A program made the position numbers and the translations under genes. Positions 23,538-35,695 of a stretch of 64,000 nucleotides of DNA are shown piece after piece. Where the stretch lies: positions 86,963,748 to 87,027,747 of the forward strand of contig NC_090745.1 in NCBI RefSeq assembly GCF_036898095.1, written 5' to 3'. The notes under the pieces were generated by a model, which saw nothing but the letters and a program-made list of their open reading frames with translations, ran no database searches and was not told where the DNA came from. Position 1 is the first letter of the stretch. Each line of letters begins with the position of its first letter. The DNA comes from Palaemon carinicauda. Taxonomy: Eukaryota; Arthropoda; Malacostraca; Decapoda; Palaemonidae.

Positions 23538-25514
23538 GCCGACGAGGATGTCCTCCGGACTGCCAGAACGAGCCTCCAGTCCTGGGTCTCGGGCTTTGGG
23601 CGTAATGCTCCCTCCTGATCCCCCTACCTCCTAGACGAAGACATGGCCTCACGTCTCTTTCCGGGCTCCTCCTCTGCTGCGGTTCCCTCAATCTTAGTGG
23701 AGCCTATTATGGAATCCATCAGGGCGACTATCCCTTAGGATGAGAATAAACTCTCAGGAGACGTCGCCGATCTGAATATTAACGTTGAGCCCATGGACGA
23801 GCAGGTAAGTGGTGCGGAGTTGGCAGACCCTTTTCTCTCATCCTCTATGTCTCCTGGCTCTTCTTTCCTCGGCTTTGATAAGCCTCAGGCTTCTACTTTG
23901 GATCCCTCTCTCTCTGTACGACCCAAGGTGAAGCCCCTACGCAATTACAAACCTAAGTCTCGTACTTCAGCTTCGCCAGTCTCTGTATCTCCGGTCCCAG
24001 GACCCTCCACTACTCACGACATCCCTATGGGATCCAGACCCCAACCTTCCAAGAAAGGAAAGTCCGCTAATGCTAAGGCTTCGTCAGAGATCAGTTCCTC
24101 GGAACCCCCATTGACAGAGATGATAAAAGAGATAGTGAAGACTCAGATGCAACAACAATCTGGGGCAATAACGGAGCTGAAGGCTATGGTGGCCAATCTA
24201 CTCCGTGCGGGGAACCAGGTGGCACCTCCGGTAGCCCCAGACTCTTCTAAGTTGCCTCCTTTCGAGAAGAACAACCCATGGAAGTTCGCTCACCATGCAC
24301 CCTACATAGATGGTGCATTAACCCTAGAGGGATTAGGGACCCGCCCTCTAGATGATCTTGAATTTTACCCTCCGGGGCTTCATTTCCCCTTCAATGGCTT
24401 CGTCCGGCTGAAGGAGCATGCTCTTGTTAGGATGGATAAAGTCCCTAAAGAGACTGTCATCTTCCCTAAGGAGCAAGCCCAAGCTGTCTGGGCTAGGACT
24501 CTTGCCGACTGGGGCTGCGTCAACTCCAAACTGACCCCCCCTAAAGGTTCCCATACAATTTTTACCATGACTCAATCCGTTCCGTCTCCTCTTACGGATA
24601 AAGTGGCCGAGTTGACCATCCAATCGGCCAAGGAGGGCTCCCCTGTGCCTGTCCTCAAGGAGACGGACCCCACCTCGCTGCTTCTTCCGGGCTCCTCCGC
24701 CCTTTGGAAGGATGCCTCTGCTACCTTTTCGGTGAGTAAGCTCGACCCGGACTGCGCCTCATCTCTCTTCTCTGAGAAGCTCCCCAAGTTACCGGATCAC
24801 CTTCTCAAGTCAGAGCTCGACGATAGAAACAGACTTGCTAGATCGCTTCACACCATGATCTCGGCAGAGATGTTAGCCTCCCTATACCCGGATGAGTCTC
24901 TATTCCGGGTGTTTGCTAAGAACAACCTCCAAGCGTTCCAGTTCGACCTGCACGATTTCTGGACATCCCGGATAAACTGCAGGAAGTATGTTCTGGCGGA
25001 AGCGTCCATTAGGCATGAGCCAAATAGGCTCATAGCCTCCTGTTGGGGCAGGACCCTGTTTCTACAGGAGGAAGTAGACAAGGTCTTACAGGACGCTGCT
25101 AGGGCTAACCAGAACTTACAAGTGAGATGGGGTCTTTCGATCAAAAGGAGGGTTGATTCAGGGAAGCAGTCTTTCTTCAAAAAGAGACAACGCTTCACCC
25201 CATACAAGAGCAGCCGTGGTCAGTTCCATCAAGGCCCTCACTCGTCAACTCCTTCTACCTCTAAGACGGCTTCTCCGCATACAGCTCCTCCACTGCAGGT
25301 GGTCTACCTTCCTGCTCCCCAAGGTAACCATCCTACCCCCATGGCTCCTTGGATGCCCTCCCCAGCCTTCAATCCACGTTACGAATCCTCTAATACCTTT
25401 CGAGGATACTCTAGAGGCGGCAACAGGGGTAGAGGTCAGTTTCGCCACCGCGGCGGGCCAAGAGCCAGGGGTCCTCGTGGAGGACAGGGGTCTAAATTCA
25501 CCCCCTCTCAATGA
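23538..25514 (+). pseudogene. DIRS-2 gag, main exon (two nonsense codons)
   Basis: Starts ADEDVLRTARTSLQSWVSGF. Stops in frame at 23616-23618 (TGA) and 23736-23738 (TAG) precede a clean frame of 573 codons (23793-25514). It contains a Ser/Pro linker and then the conserved block (FNGFVRLKEHALVRMDKVPK; VSKLDPDCASSLFSEKLPKL; FDLHDFWTSRINCRKYVLAE; EEVDKVLQDAARANQNLQVR). The tail is Arg/Gly-rich (RGGNRGRGQF) and fits RNA binding. No CCHC knuckle is present in the tail, so the N-terminal zinc exon may serve that role. Confidence 0.85.
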
Positions 25515-25529
25515 AAGGAATCAGGTAGG

Positions 25530-27351
25530 AGGGAGACTATACCACTTCCGGGACCAATGGACCTTCAGTCCTTGGGCCCACAGCATAGTATCAAAAGGCC
25601 TAGGTTGGAAATGGTCACAAGGGTCTCCACCTCCAGCAGTGACCTTCTTCCAGAAACCGACTCCAATCTTGGAGGAATACACCAAAGAATTACTCAAGAA
25701 GAAGGCCATAAAGAGGGTACGGTCACTGAAATTTCAAGGGCGCCTGTTCACAGTCCCCAAGAAGAATTCATTGGCGCTGAGAGTAGTCCTGGACTTGTCG
25801 AAACTGAATTCTTACATTCTTTGCGACAAGTTCCGTATGCCGACTGTCTCGCAGGTGCGGACCTTACTTCCCCGTGGGCCCGTCACCACCTCTATCCATC
25901 TTACATACGCCTATTATCACGTCCCAGTAGCACGAAACTTCTCCCCCTACCTCGGATTCCGCCTAGGCAAGAAGGCCTTCGCATTCAAAGTCATGCCCTT
26001 CGGCCTCAGCATAGCCCCCAGGATATTTACAAAACTGGGGGAGACAGTGTTCGAACAACTAAGGAACCAAGGGATCAAAGTAGTTGCCAATCTGGACGAT
26101 TGGCTAATCTGGGCACAGTCGATCCCGGAATGCAACAAAGCTACAGCCAAAGTAATTCAAGTCCTCAGCAAGCTGGGTTTCAAGGTCAACTTACAAAAGT
26201 CTCGCCTGCAACCAGCAAGCCACTTCGAATGGTTAGGCATCCAATGGGACCTCACGAGTCACAAGCTCTCTCTTCCTTCCAAGAAGGTCAGGGAGATAGC
26301 ATCCAAGACAAAGAACTTTCTCAAGCACAAACAGGTGTCCAGAAGAGCCTTAGAAAGAATCCTAGGCTTACTTCAATTTGCATCAGTAACAGACCTCTTT
26401 TTGAAAGCCAAACTCAAAGACATCAACCGAGTTTGGAGAAAGAGAGCTACAACACATTTACGAGACAAGATTTCATCGATCCCCTCAGTCCTGAAAGAGA
26501 GACTCCGGCCATGGTCCAAACCAGAGAACCTTTCCAAATCGGTTCCTCTGCAATTCCCTCCTCCTCAAGTGACGATTCATACAGACACGTCTCTGAGTGG
26601 TTAGGGGGGATATAACAACCAACAGATGTTTCAGGGCTCCTGGTCCCCCACCATGAGACACTTCCACATCAATGTACTAGAAGCCATGGCAGTATTCTTG
26701 ACCCTGAAGCGGCTATCCCCTCCACGGTCCACTCATATCAGGATAATCTCAGACAGCACAGCAGTGGTGCACTGCATAAACAGAAGCGGATCAAAATCTC
26801 CCAACCTCAACCAAGTCCTGGTCAGGATTTTCGCCTTGACAGTAGAAAAAAACTGGTTCCTGTCGGCAACTCACCTGGCAGGAGTCCAGAACGTGATAGC
26901 GGACTTGCTATCCAGGACGAAACCACTGGAGTCAGAATGGTCTCTGGACATGAATTCTTTCCGGTGGATTTCCAGGCTGGTTCCCGGTCTCCAGGTGGAT
27001 CTATTCGCGACACAACTGAACCACAAACTTCCTTGTTATGTAACCCCAAACCTGGACCCTCAGGCATATGCTATGGATGCTCTAACCCTGGATTGGAACC
27101 ATTGGAAGAGGATTTACCTATTCCCTTCAGTGAATCTTCTGATGAAAGTCTTTCACAAACTACGCTCCTTCCAAGGGGCAGTAGCTTTAGTAGCACCGCA
27201 CTGGCCAAAGAGCAGTTGGTTTCCTCTCCTCCTCGAGTTGAAACTCCGCCCCTTCCGGATCCTATTCCCCAAACTGACCCAAGTAGTCCAAACTCAGACT
27301 GTGTCAGATTCCTCAAGGATAGCCAAAACCCTAACTTTGTGGATTTCATGA
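25530..27351 (+). pseudogene. DIRS-2 reverse transcriptase and RNase H
   Basis: RT and RNase H share one frame here. RT boxes: FQGRLFTVPKKNSLALRVVL, LDLSKLNSYILCDKFRMP, YYHVPVARNFSPYLGFRLG, VMPFGLSIAPRIFTKLGE and VVANLDDWLIWAQS. RNase H: VTIHTDTSLSG, FHINVLEAMAVFLTLKRL, IISDSTAVVHC, LAGVQNVIADLLSRTKP. One TGG-to-TAG change (stop 26602-26604) separates them. The end (VDLFATQLNHKLPCYVTPNL; IYLFPSVNLLMKVFHKL) may be a methyltransferase-domain relic. The frame is open from before 25530 and overlaps the gag end, so its start or a frameshift signal is unresolved. TGA 27349-27351 overlaps the recombinase ATG at 27348. Confidence 0.9.
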
Positions 27352-28306
27352 AGTTTGCAGCCCGCAGAGACGCAAACATTGACCCGGAAAATGTCCTCTT
27401 CATAGAATCAGACAAAAGGGACTCCACAATTAGACAATACGATTCGGCCGTGAAGAAATTAGCAGATTTCCTAAAGAATTCAGAACATTCTCGCATGACC
27501 TCTAATTTGGCCATCTCATTCTTTAAGTCCCTATTTGACAAGGGCCTAGCAGCTAGCACTATAACCACGATTAAGTCGGCTCTGAAGAAGATCTTCCTCG
27601 TGGGTTTCAATATTGACCTGGCAGATTCCTATTTTTCATCTATTCCGAAGGCATGCGCTAGGCTCAGACCTTTGGTACGCCCACAAAAGGTCTCTTGGTC
27701 TCTGAACGGAGTACTAAAGCTAGCTTCAGACACGGATAACAAATCCTGCCCCTACATCACTCTTCTTAAGAAGACCTTATTCTTAACGGCTTTGGCCTCA
27801 GGTGCTAGAATCTCAGAATTAGCAGCTTTCTCACGTAATCCCGAAAATATGGATTTCCTCCCGACAGGTTACTTTCTCCAGACAGAGCTTTCCTAGCTAA
27901 AAACGAGGACCCGCAGAATAGGTGGTCCCCTTGGAAGATTATCCCTCTTCTCCAGGATACTTCTCTGTGTCCCATCACTACACTCAAGGCATTCTTAGCT
28001 AGAACCGCCACCCGCTCATCTGGACCCTTGTTTCTCAGAGAACAAGGAGGCACTATTTCCATTCAAGGCATCAGACAACAAATCCTTTACTTTATTAAGG
28101 AAGCTAACCCGGAATCATTTCCCCATGCTCATGATATCCGGTCGGCAGCAACCTCCATCAATTACTTTCAGAACATGGATTTTGATGACCTTAAGAAGTA
28201 TACGGGTTGGAAATCTCCTATGGTTTTCAAACGCCACTATTTGAAGAACCTACAGGCCCTTAAATTCCCCACGGTTGCAGCTGGGAGTCTTATCTCCCCC
28301 CAATAA
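27348..28306 (+). pseudogene. DIRS-2 tyrosine recombinase (one frameshift)
   Basis: About 320 codons beginning at the ATG of the ATGA overlap (MKFAARRDANIDPENVLFIE). The SAM-like domain includes STIRQYDSAVKKLADFL and ASTITTIKSALKKIFLV. The catalytic part has Arg box LASGARISELAAFSR, the HxxR box HAHDIRSAATS and the C-terminal FKRHYLKNLQ with the presumed nucleophilic Tyr. A 7-base deletion relative to DIRS-1 near 27868 shifts the frame; the rest is open at 28028-28306 and before. All catalytic residues survive on either side of that break. It ends TAA at 28304. Confidence 0.9.
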
Positions 28307-28687
28307 TCTCTTTGCTCTTCCTTTTCATCCATCTCTCTCCTTCTCCCTCCTATCTGCCACTCCTGCCACGTTTCCTGGGTGGGTCGTTTAGCCCTAGAAT
28401 TATGTTACCATTACTTCATTACCCTGGTTATTACCTGTTAGTATGTTATTTCATGTTACCATTCTTTAGCCATGTAAGGATTGAGTTTGTGTTGTGTGTT
28501 GATTCTCGGTATGATTCCCTACATTTCATCTTATTGTTACTCCATCTTTGGGATTCCTGTTTGGCTAATGTGTTATATTTTTAGTTTGCCTACCCTAATA
28601 TAGTATTTTGTTTTTGGTACATGGTGTTTGACTTTATCCCTTTTATTTGATAGTGTTCTTTGGGCTTGGAAGGCATTCTCTGGTACA
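28307..28687. other. DIRS-2 3' untranslated region
   Basis: T-rich untranslated sequence ending in ttgggcttggaaggcattct, which also precedes the DIRS-1 ICR (19411). No gene seen. Confidence 0.7.
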
Positions 28688-28782
28688 TTTTCACCGGGCG
28701 TCACAGGTCGACCCAGAAAAGGGATTTTGACAAAGGAAAAATCTATTTCTGGGGAGATACCTGTGACGCCCGGTGAAACCCT
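28688..28782 (+). repeat. DIRS-2 internal complementary region (ICR)
   Basis: Arms tcaccgggcgtcacaggtcg and acctgtgacgcccggtga around the core aaaagggattttgacaaagg plus aaaaatctattt. The copy-specific variant gacaaagg recurs, inverted, as cctttgtc in this element's right end (29140s). DIRS-1 has gacgaagg and ccttcgtc. Confidence 0.88.
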
Positions 28783-28824
28783 TCCCTTACGTTGCCCCAC
28801 CCTTTCCTTTCCAAGCCATAGTTC

Positions 28825-29156
28825 TTGCAGAAGGATGTAGATCAGATGGCGCTAGCATCGGGCGTCGGTAGAGTGGCTCAGGTAAGGTAGCTAGGGCCTC
28901 TGTTACGGCCCTTCCCTTTGATGAAGGAATTATCTAAATGGAAGACAGCCTGTGAATAGTGGTTTTCACACGCCCATGCTTTATACACGACGCCCACTGG
29001 GTGTTCGCGCGAGGGTAGTAACCTCTGCATTCCATACTTTAACTTTCTCTGGTATATTTGGAAGCATTTATACCAAAAAAGTGTAAGGAAGGACCCTTTT
29101 CACCAGGCATCACAGGTATCTCCCCAGAAATAGATTTTTCCTTTGTCAAAATCCCT
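28825..29156 (+). repeat. DIRS-2 right terminal repeat
   Basis: Inverted partner of 21504-21775. It ends with the core copy agatttttcctttgtcaaaa directly before the (TA)n tail of the adjoining LINE. Confidence 0.9.
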
Positions 29157-29268
<112 letters not shown>

Positions 29269-29722
29269 AAGGCACTTCCCCCAATTTTGGGGGGTAGCCG
29301 ACATCAAACAAATGAAACAAAAAAGGGGACCTCTCCTCTCTACATTCCTCCCAGCCTGACAAGGGACTCAACTGAGTTCGGCTGGTACTGCTAGGGGTGC
29401 CACAGCCCACCCTCCCCCGTTATCCACCACAGATGAAACTTCATAACGTTGAATCCCCTACTGCTCCTACCTCTGCGGTCTTCCAAGGCACCGGAGGAAG
29501 CAGCAGAGCCTACCAGAACTGCATCACAATCGCTCGCCATTCATTCCTATTTCTAGCACGCTCTCTTGCCTCTCTCACATCTATCCTCCTATCACCCAGA
29601 GCTTCCTTCACTCTATCCATCCACCCAAACCTTGGCCTTCCTCTCGTACTTCTCCCATCAACTCTTGCATTCATCACCTTCTTTGGCAGACAGCCATTTT
29701 CCATTCTCTCAACATGGCCAAA

Positions 29723-31068
29723 TCACCTCAACACATTCATATCCACTCTAGCTGCTAACTCATTTCTTACACCCGTTCTCACCCTCACTACTTCGTTCTT
29801 AACCCCATCTACTCGAGATACACCAGCCATACTCCTTAGACATTTCATCTCAAACACATTCAATCTCTGTCTCTCCGTTACTTTCCTTCCCCACAACTCT
29901 GATCCATACATCACAGTTGGTACAATCACTTTCTCATACAGAACTCTCTTCACATTCATGCCCAACCCTCTATTTTTTACTACTCCCTTAACTGCCCCCA
30001 ACACTTTGCATCCTTCGTTCACTCCCTGACGTACATCTGCTTCCACTCCACCATTTGCTGCAACAACAGACCCCAAGTACTTAAACTGATCCACCTCCTC
30101 AAGTAACTCTCCATTCAACATGACATTCAACCTCGCACCACCCTCCCTTCTCGTACATCTCATAACTTTACTCTTACCCACATTAACTCTCAACTTCCTT
30201 CTCTCACACACCCTTCTAAATTCTGTCACTAATCGGCCAAGCTTCTCTTCTGCATCTGCAACCAGTACAGTATCATCCGCAAACAACAACTGATTTACCT
30301 CCCATTCATGGTCATTCTCGTCTACCAGTTTTAATCCTCGTCCAAGCACTCGAGCATTCACCTCTCTCACCACTCCATCAACATACAAGTTAAACAACCA
30401 CGGCAGCATCACACATCCCTGTCTCAGCCCACTCTCACCGGAAACCAATTGCTCACTTCATTTCCTATCCTAACACATGCTTTACTACCTTTGTAGAAAC
30501 TTTTCACTGCTTGCAACAACCTTCCACCAACTCTATATAACCTCATCACATTCCACATTGCTTCCCTATCAACTCTATCATACGCTTTCTCCAGATCCAT
30601 AAAAGCAACATACACCACCTTACCTTTTGCTAAATATTTCTCGCATATCTGCCCAACTGTAAAAATCTGATTCATAAAACCCCTACCTCTTCTAAAACCA
30701 CCCTGTACTTCTAAGATTGCATTCTCGGTTTTATCCTTAATCCTATTAATCAGTACTCTACCATACACTTTTCTCACCACACTCAACAAACTAATACCCC
30801 TTGAATTACAACACTCGTGTACATCTCCCTTACCCTTATATAGTGGTACAATACATGCAGAAACCCAATCTACTGGTACCATTGACAACACAAAACACAC
30901 ATTAAACAATCTCACCAACCATTCAAGTACAGTCACTCCCCCTTCCTTCAACATCTCGACTCTCACACCATCCATGCCAGATGCTTTTCCTACTCTCGTT
31001 TCATCTAGTGCTCTCCTCACTTCCTCTCTTGTAATCTCTCTCTCATTCTCATCTCCCATCACCGACAC
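29723..31068 (-). pseudogene. RTE-like LINE reverse transcriptase (frameshifted)
   Basis: Two open frames join at a frameshift near 30424-30448. The first (30424-31068) has ARVGKASGMDGVRVEMLKEG-type start residues (VGKASGMDGVRVEML), ACIVPLYKGKGD, SRGISLLSVVRKVYGRVLI, QGGFRRGRGFMNQIF and VAFMDLEKAYDRVDREAMW. The second (29723-30448) has GLRQGCVMLPWLFNLYVDGV, the catalytic FADDTVLVADAEEKL, then the thumb and GSELWGRKVTERQRLNVFEM tail. The box order and the ELWG tail fit RTE elements, which often appear in arthropod annotations as craniofacial-development-protein-like. Confidence 0.87.
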
Positions 31069-31352
31069 CTCAACACCTGCAGCAACAATTATATCTGCCT
31101 CCCTATTATCCTCAACATTCAGTAAACTTTAAAAATATTCCACCCACCTTTTCCTTGCCTCCTCTCCTTTTACCAACCTTCCATCTTTCACTGTTTCTTC
31201 AATTCTTGAACCAACCTTCCTTACTCTCTTCACTTCTTTCCAAAACTTCTTCTTATTCTCTTTTTATGAATGATCCAATCACTGACCCCACCTCAGGTCA
31301 GCTGCCCTCTTTGCCTCACTTACCTTGCGCTTTACTTCCACATTTTTCTCTC

Positions 31353-32080
31353 TTATCTTTCATACTTCTCTACACTATTACTCTGCAGCCATTCTTCAAA
31401 AGCCCTCTTTTTCTCTTCCACTTTTACCTTCACTCCTTCATTCCACCATTCACTGCCCTTCCTCACGCTGCCTCCTACAAACTTCTTGCCACACACATCA
31501 CTTGCAATCCCAACAAAATTTTCTTTTACTAACTTCCACTCCTCTAAATTACCCGTTTCTCTTACTTTCACTTCGTCATATGCCATTTTCAACCTTTCTT
31601 GATATTTACTTTTTACCCCCGGTTTTATTAGCTCTTCAACCCTCACTAGCTCCCTTTTACATCCACCGACTCTATTTCCCCACTCTTTTGCTACAACTAA
31701 TTTTCCTTCCACCAAAAAATGGTCAGACATACCATTAGCCATACCCCTAAAAACGTGCACGTCTTTCAATCTTCCAAACATTCTTTTAGTTATCAACACA
31801 TAATCCATTAACGCCCTTTCTACCACTCTTCCATTTGCCACTCTTACCCATGTATACTTGTTTTTACCTTTCTTTTTGAAAAAGCTAGAACTTATCACCA
31901 TCTCTTGCTCAACACACATATCTACCAGTCTCTCCCCACTCTCATTCTCACCGGGTACGCCATACTTCCCAATGACACCTACCTCTCCAGCGCCCACTCT
32001 AGCATTTAAGTCACCCATGACAACTACATAATTCCTTCTACCCAGTCCTTCTACACACCTAGTTAATTCATACATACATA
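31353..32080 (-). pseudogene. RTE-like LINE AP endonuclease
   Basis: The readable protein begins at ELTRCVEGLGRRNYVVVMGD; the residues before it come from the (GTAT)n block. It contains MGDLNARVGAGEVG, KYTWVRVANGRVVERALMDY and GMANGMSDHFLVEGKLVV. The GDLN and SDH motifs carry the metal-binding and catalytic residues of the LINE endonuclease. The N-terminal third is missing because the element is 5'-truncated. Stops between 31069 and 31352 separate it from the RT frame. Confidence 0.85.
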
Positions 32081-32205
32081 CATGCATACATACATACATA
32101 CATACACACACACAATATATATATATATATATATATATATACACCAAGGAACTTCCCCCAATTTTCGGGGGTAGCTGACATCAAACAAATGAAACACACA
32201 CACAG

Positions 32206-32269
<64 letters not shown>

Positions 32270-32275
32270 CTGTGT
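32067..32275 (-). mobile_element. 3' end of a second RTE-like copy plus microsatellites
   Basis: Contains caaggaacttcccccaattt and gtagctgacatcaaacaaat, a second copy of the 3' end seen at 29271-29320, with its own (TA)n tail (32119-32140). Flanking (CATA)n and (TA)n blocks complete it. This places two RTE insertions head to tail. Confidence 0.8.
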
Positions 32276-34856
32276 GTTTAACAAATGAAATCTTTGTTTC
32301 TTTGCAAAGTCTACAGAATACTCACTGTCAGAGCCATAATAAATAATTTCCTAAGTTTTATAATCAAGCATCAGAGCTAAAACCTATAAAATATTGTGCT
32401 CCGCCAACATGAATGAAACTCCTCTTAACGATATGCGATTCAACTCACAGTACAAGTAAATAAAATATGAGAGAAGTATTTCAAATAAAGCTATTGAAAT
32501 TAGTATGCTAATTGGAAAAATGAGAGATCAAGTAAGAATAGTTTCTTTTAGTAAATATGACATATTCTTCGGTAGCATGCCTTAATAATAAGGGAGTTAT
32601 TTGATCCGAAAATTGAGGTTGAATGGCGGACTACGCAGAGGTGATCTGCTGATTTGAATGTAAACAATTCATGAAATTATAATTCACTATGGCTTTAATT
32701 ATAAATACGATACTAAAATGTGAATATTACATGCATTATTATTGGGTACAGTTAAGTGAAACACAAGTTTAATCAAAATCCGGTTTATTTCAAATATAGC
32801 TGTAATTTTTTACCACAGTAAATGGATATACACTGTACAGAGAGAGCTAGGACCAGCTGAGTGTAGAGATAGGTAGTGGCACGCAGCACTTAATGAGTGT
32901 GGGCTATTTTAAATCATCACAGCTTGAATTTTATTGTGATTTTCAGAGAATTTTTATTCACAAGGCATTGGATTGTTCTTTGCCTGGATAAAAAGGAAAC
33001 TGCAAAGAAAGAACTCACAATGCAAGAGGGCCGACTGTATCCGATATTCTGGATAAAGCAAGATTTGTTATACACGACTTCACAGGATTATTAGGTTAAT
33101 AAGGAGAGACCTGTTTAGAGCATGTAGGCATTGCCAAGACTTGTGGGGGGGGGGGGAAGACACAGCTAAAATGGTCCGACCATCATCATAATAAAGAGAT
33201 GACAAGTTTACTGACGTCTCAAGAACTCTTCTGAGGAGGCCTCTGCCAAGGACTCCAAGGCATATGAGGCCATCCCTTGACTGTAAAGCCATGATATAAA
33301 GATGATTCCGCCTATTAAGAGGCTTTTCATTTTAGGTTAAAAATAGGAGGCAAGAAGTCAGAGTCAAGAGGCAGTCAGGAATGATAGTGAGGAATTCCTG
33401 TTCTCTATGCTTGCAAGTTTGCTGACTCATGCTCCTGCAGCTAAAGTTATTTGAAAAATAGCCTTTTGAAATAACTCTTAGAGGGAAACTATAAAATTGT
33501 CTAACTTGGTTAAAAATTTCAAGCACCCTATCGAGACACCAGGACACTAGGATGGTTGTTGCTCAGCAAAAGATTGTTATTTTTTTTTTTTTTTTGGAAA
33601 AATTCCAAGTATAATTCAAAGTTAAAAGCCTGCTTGAGAGGTTTTTTTCAATGCAAATTTGTATAAGATAGTTGATGGCTTAAGTTTCCTTTCTTCAGAG
33701 AGATGGACTAAAAAGAAAGGCACAAGTCTGGGTTACTTTAGAGAAGGTCATCCTGGTGTAAGAAGGCCTCTTAGATCCCATCAGATGTCCCTTTGCATGA
33801 TAAAAATTATTTTCCTTAAGTACTGGAGAGAAAATCCAAGCATGAAGGTTTTGGGTTAGAAAGGAGGATGCGGAGATACTCCGCTTCCCGACCTTCTGAT
33901 ATAGCGGTGCTAATCAAGAGGGCTCAATTTTGGCCTTAGATGCTGAAGTAAGGAAACCATGCGAGAGCAGTCTTACAGTGACTGACCACTATGCGGAGAC
34001 GGTGGCAGATGAGGAGAACCACAATCTTCTTGGCTGAGCAAAAAGATTGCTCACAAGTTTCTCCAACGTCTCTCGTAAATCTCTTTAGGGAAATAATATT
34101 CGTAGGTATAATTGATGCATCATGCAAAAGTCCAGGAGGGGACCGAGGGAGGCACCCAACATCCTGACCAGCAGTTCTTGAGTTCCGTAAGAGACTGAGC
34201 CTGGTAGCAGGAGTGGGATGTCCAGTGCAGCGTACAGAAATACCTTCAAGGGCTGGGTTGAGACTCAGTCTGATCAATCACCCTGGGATTCGGTGACCTC
34301 TCTTCGAAGAAGCAAACATCAGATCCGAAGGCTAGGTAACAGGCGAGGAAGAAGACACAGGAACATCTAAGGTGGTAGAAGAAGGTGATCACATACAAAT
34401 CTGTTCCCGCTGACCACGCTCCACCAAGGTCAAAGATTTTCGTGATGGGGGTGACACAACTGTGGCAGACAAAAAATAGGTGAGGTGACTACGCTGTAGC
34501 AGGAATGGACTCGTTCAGGGGCACCATGTCATGCCACTCTTCTGTAGGTGGTATAGCCAAAAAAGTGTGTGTAGTAAGAAAAGACTTCTGGGTCCTAATA
34601 TTAGCTAATACCTCTACAAGTCTCTGCAATGACAGGGCACCATCAATCCCTAAAGAATACAATAACTATCCCTGGTCCAGGTCTACTTTGTGAGAGGCAG
34701 GGAATAATACTTTTGCTAGGGGAAGGCAATTCTTCTGCCCCCTTCAAATCACAAAGCGAAGAAGGCAGGGTCTTCCTTCTCTTTACAAACTCCTCCAGAG
34801 CACCCAGCCAGAAGGAAACCAGAGACCCCACAGAATTCTACCCACACTAGAGGGGT
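32276..34856. other. Intron sequence, no gene recognised
   Basis: No domain found. Between about 33090 and 34850 the base composition is richer in G and C and resembles decayed DIRS coding sequence (short frames at 33936-34277 and 34505-34850), but no motif supports it. There are homopolymer runs at 33149 (G) and 33580 (T). Confidence 0.4.
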
Positions 34857-35695
34857 GGGTGGTCTTTTTGTCTGATGTCACTTCGTCCGACGACACTTCG
34901 TCCACATCTTTTTGTCCTATGCCTTTTCGTCCGATGGACTTTTGGTCCAACGACATTTGGTCCAATTTCTAAAAAAAAAAATGTTTGAAGGGCTTATTAT
35001 TACTGTTTTCTTCACTTCTCTGTTAAAAGTTTATACTTTATTGGCTTTCGTTATAAAGTACTATGCTCATTTTCTAATTACTCCATTAGTCATGCTCAAC
35101 ATTCTCTGTCTCCTCCTCTCTTTTTAGTATGGTACTATATAAATAGTGTGCTGCAAGTTTAGTACTTTAGTTTCTGAAACTGCCCATCCCGAAATGGCAA
35201 CGTTCATACAATCAACGAAGAAGAAAAGAAAAGTAAAACGTTCAGCGGGTGGAGCACATTTGAATATTTGGAAATTTATCGAAACCTTGAAGGAAGAAGA
35301 AGGATTTATTCAAGGTAAAATTCTTGTTCACGATATCAAAAAATCACCGAATGTCTCAAAAGATTAGTAACTGGATATGAGTCAACGAGGAAAACAGTTT
35401 TATTGAAGAATGTGGCATATAATTTGCACCAATTTCACTCCTATACTTTAGAGTTTGGCAATTAATTGTTATATTATCATAAACAACAAGGGAGAAAGTC
35501 CTTATAAGGTTTAATTTTCTATTGAGTAAGTCATGAATTGGCTAGGGTTTTTCTCTTTTCTTTTATGGCTTGAAACAATTTAAAATTGGACCAAATGTCG
35601 TTGGACCAAAAGTCCATCGGACAAAAGACATTGGACAAAAAGACGTGGACGAAATGTCGTCGGACGAAGTGACATCGGACGAAAAGTCGGTGCAT
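34857..35695. mobile_element. Mutator-like (MULE) remnant with inverted repeats
   Basis: Terminal inverted repeats of about 110 bases (34857-34970 and 35583-35695) are themselves built of short near-repeats such as acttcgtccgacgacacttc and ttggtccaacgacatttggt. Flanks share ctagagg on both sides (34837 and 35699), a possible target duplication. The interior is AT-rich with a small transposase-like fragment. Confidence 0.7.
35146..35367 (+). pseudogene. Possible MULE transposase C-terminal remnant
   Basis: A frame of 73 codons containing GAHLNIWKFIETLKEEEGFI, resembling the short helical segment (xPxIWkFIxxLkxEq) near the end of animal MULE-type transposases with FLYWCH domains. No DDE catalytic residues are present. 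The identification rests on this one motif and on the element's inverted repeats. Confidence 0.45.

Larger units (their letters stand above)
21504..29156 (+). mobile_element. DIRS-2 retrotransposon, near full length
   Basis: Left terminal repeat (21504-21775), leader, gag with intron, RT/RNase H, tyrosine recombinase, ICR (28688-28782) and right terminal repeat (28825-29156). The two repeats are inverted relative to each other, which points to DIRS rather than Ngaro. The left repeat lacks its outermost core segment. Gag has two stops, RNase H one, and the recombinase one frameshift, so the copy is inactive but has decayed less than its neighbours. The RT active site is LDDW. Confidence 0.92.

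Noticed and set aside
29397..31738. Plus-strand open frames rich in Ser, Leu and Pro
   Set aside because: They are antisense shadows of the minus-strand RTE-like reverse transcriptase and endonuclease, whose motifs are clear.
33090..34850. Possible decayed DIRS coding region
   Set aside because: The base composition is suggestive, but no recognisable motif or terminal repeat was found.
34857..35695. MITE of the Tc1/mariner or Tigger type
   Set aside because: The TIRs are over 100 bases with internal sub-repeats and there is no TA duplication; the interior motif fits MULE better.
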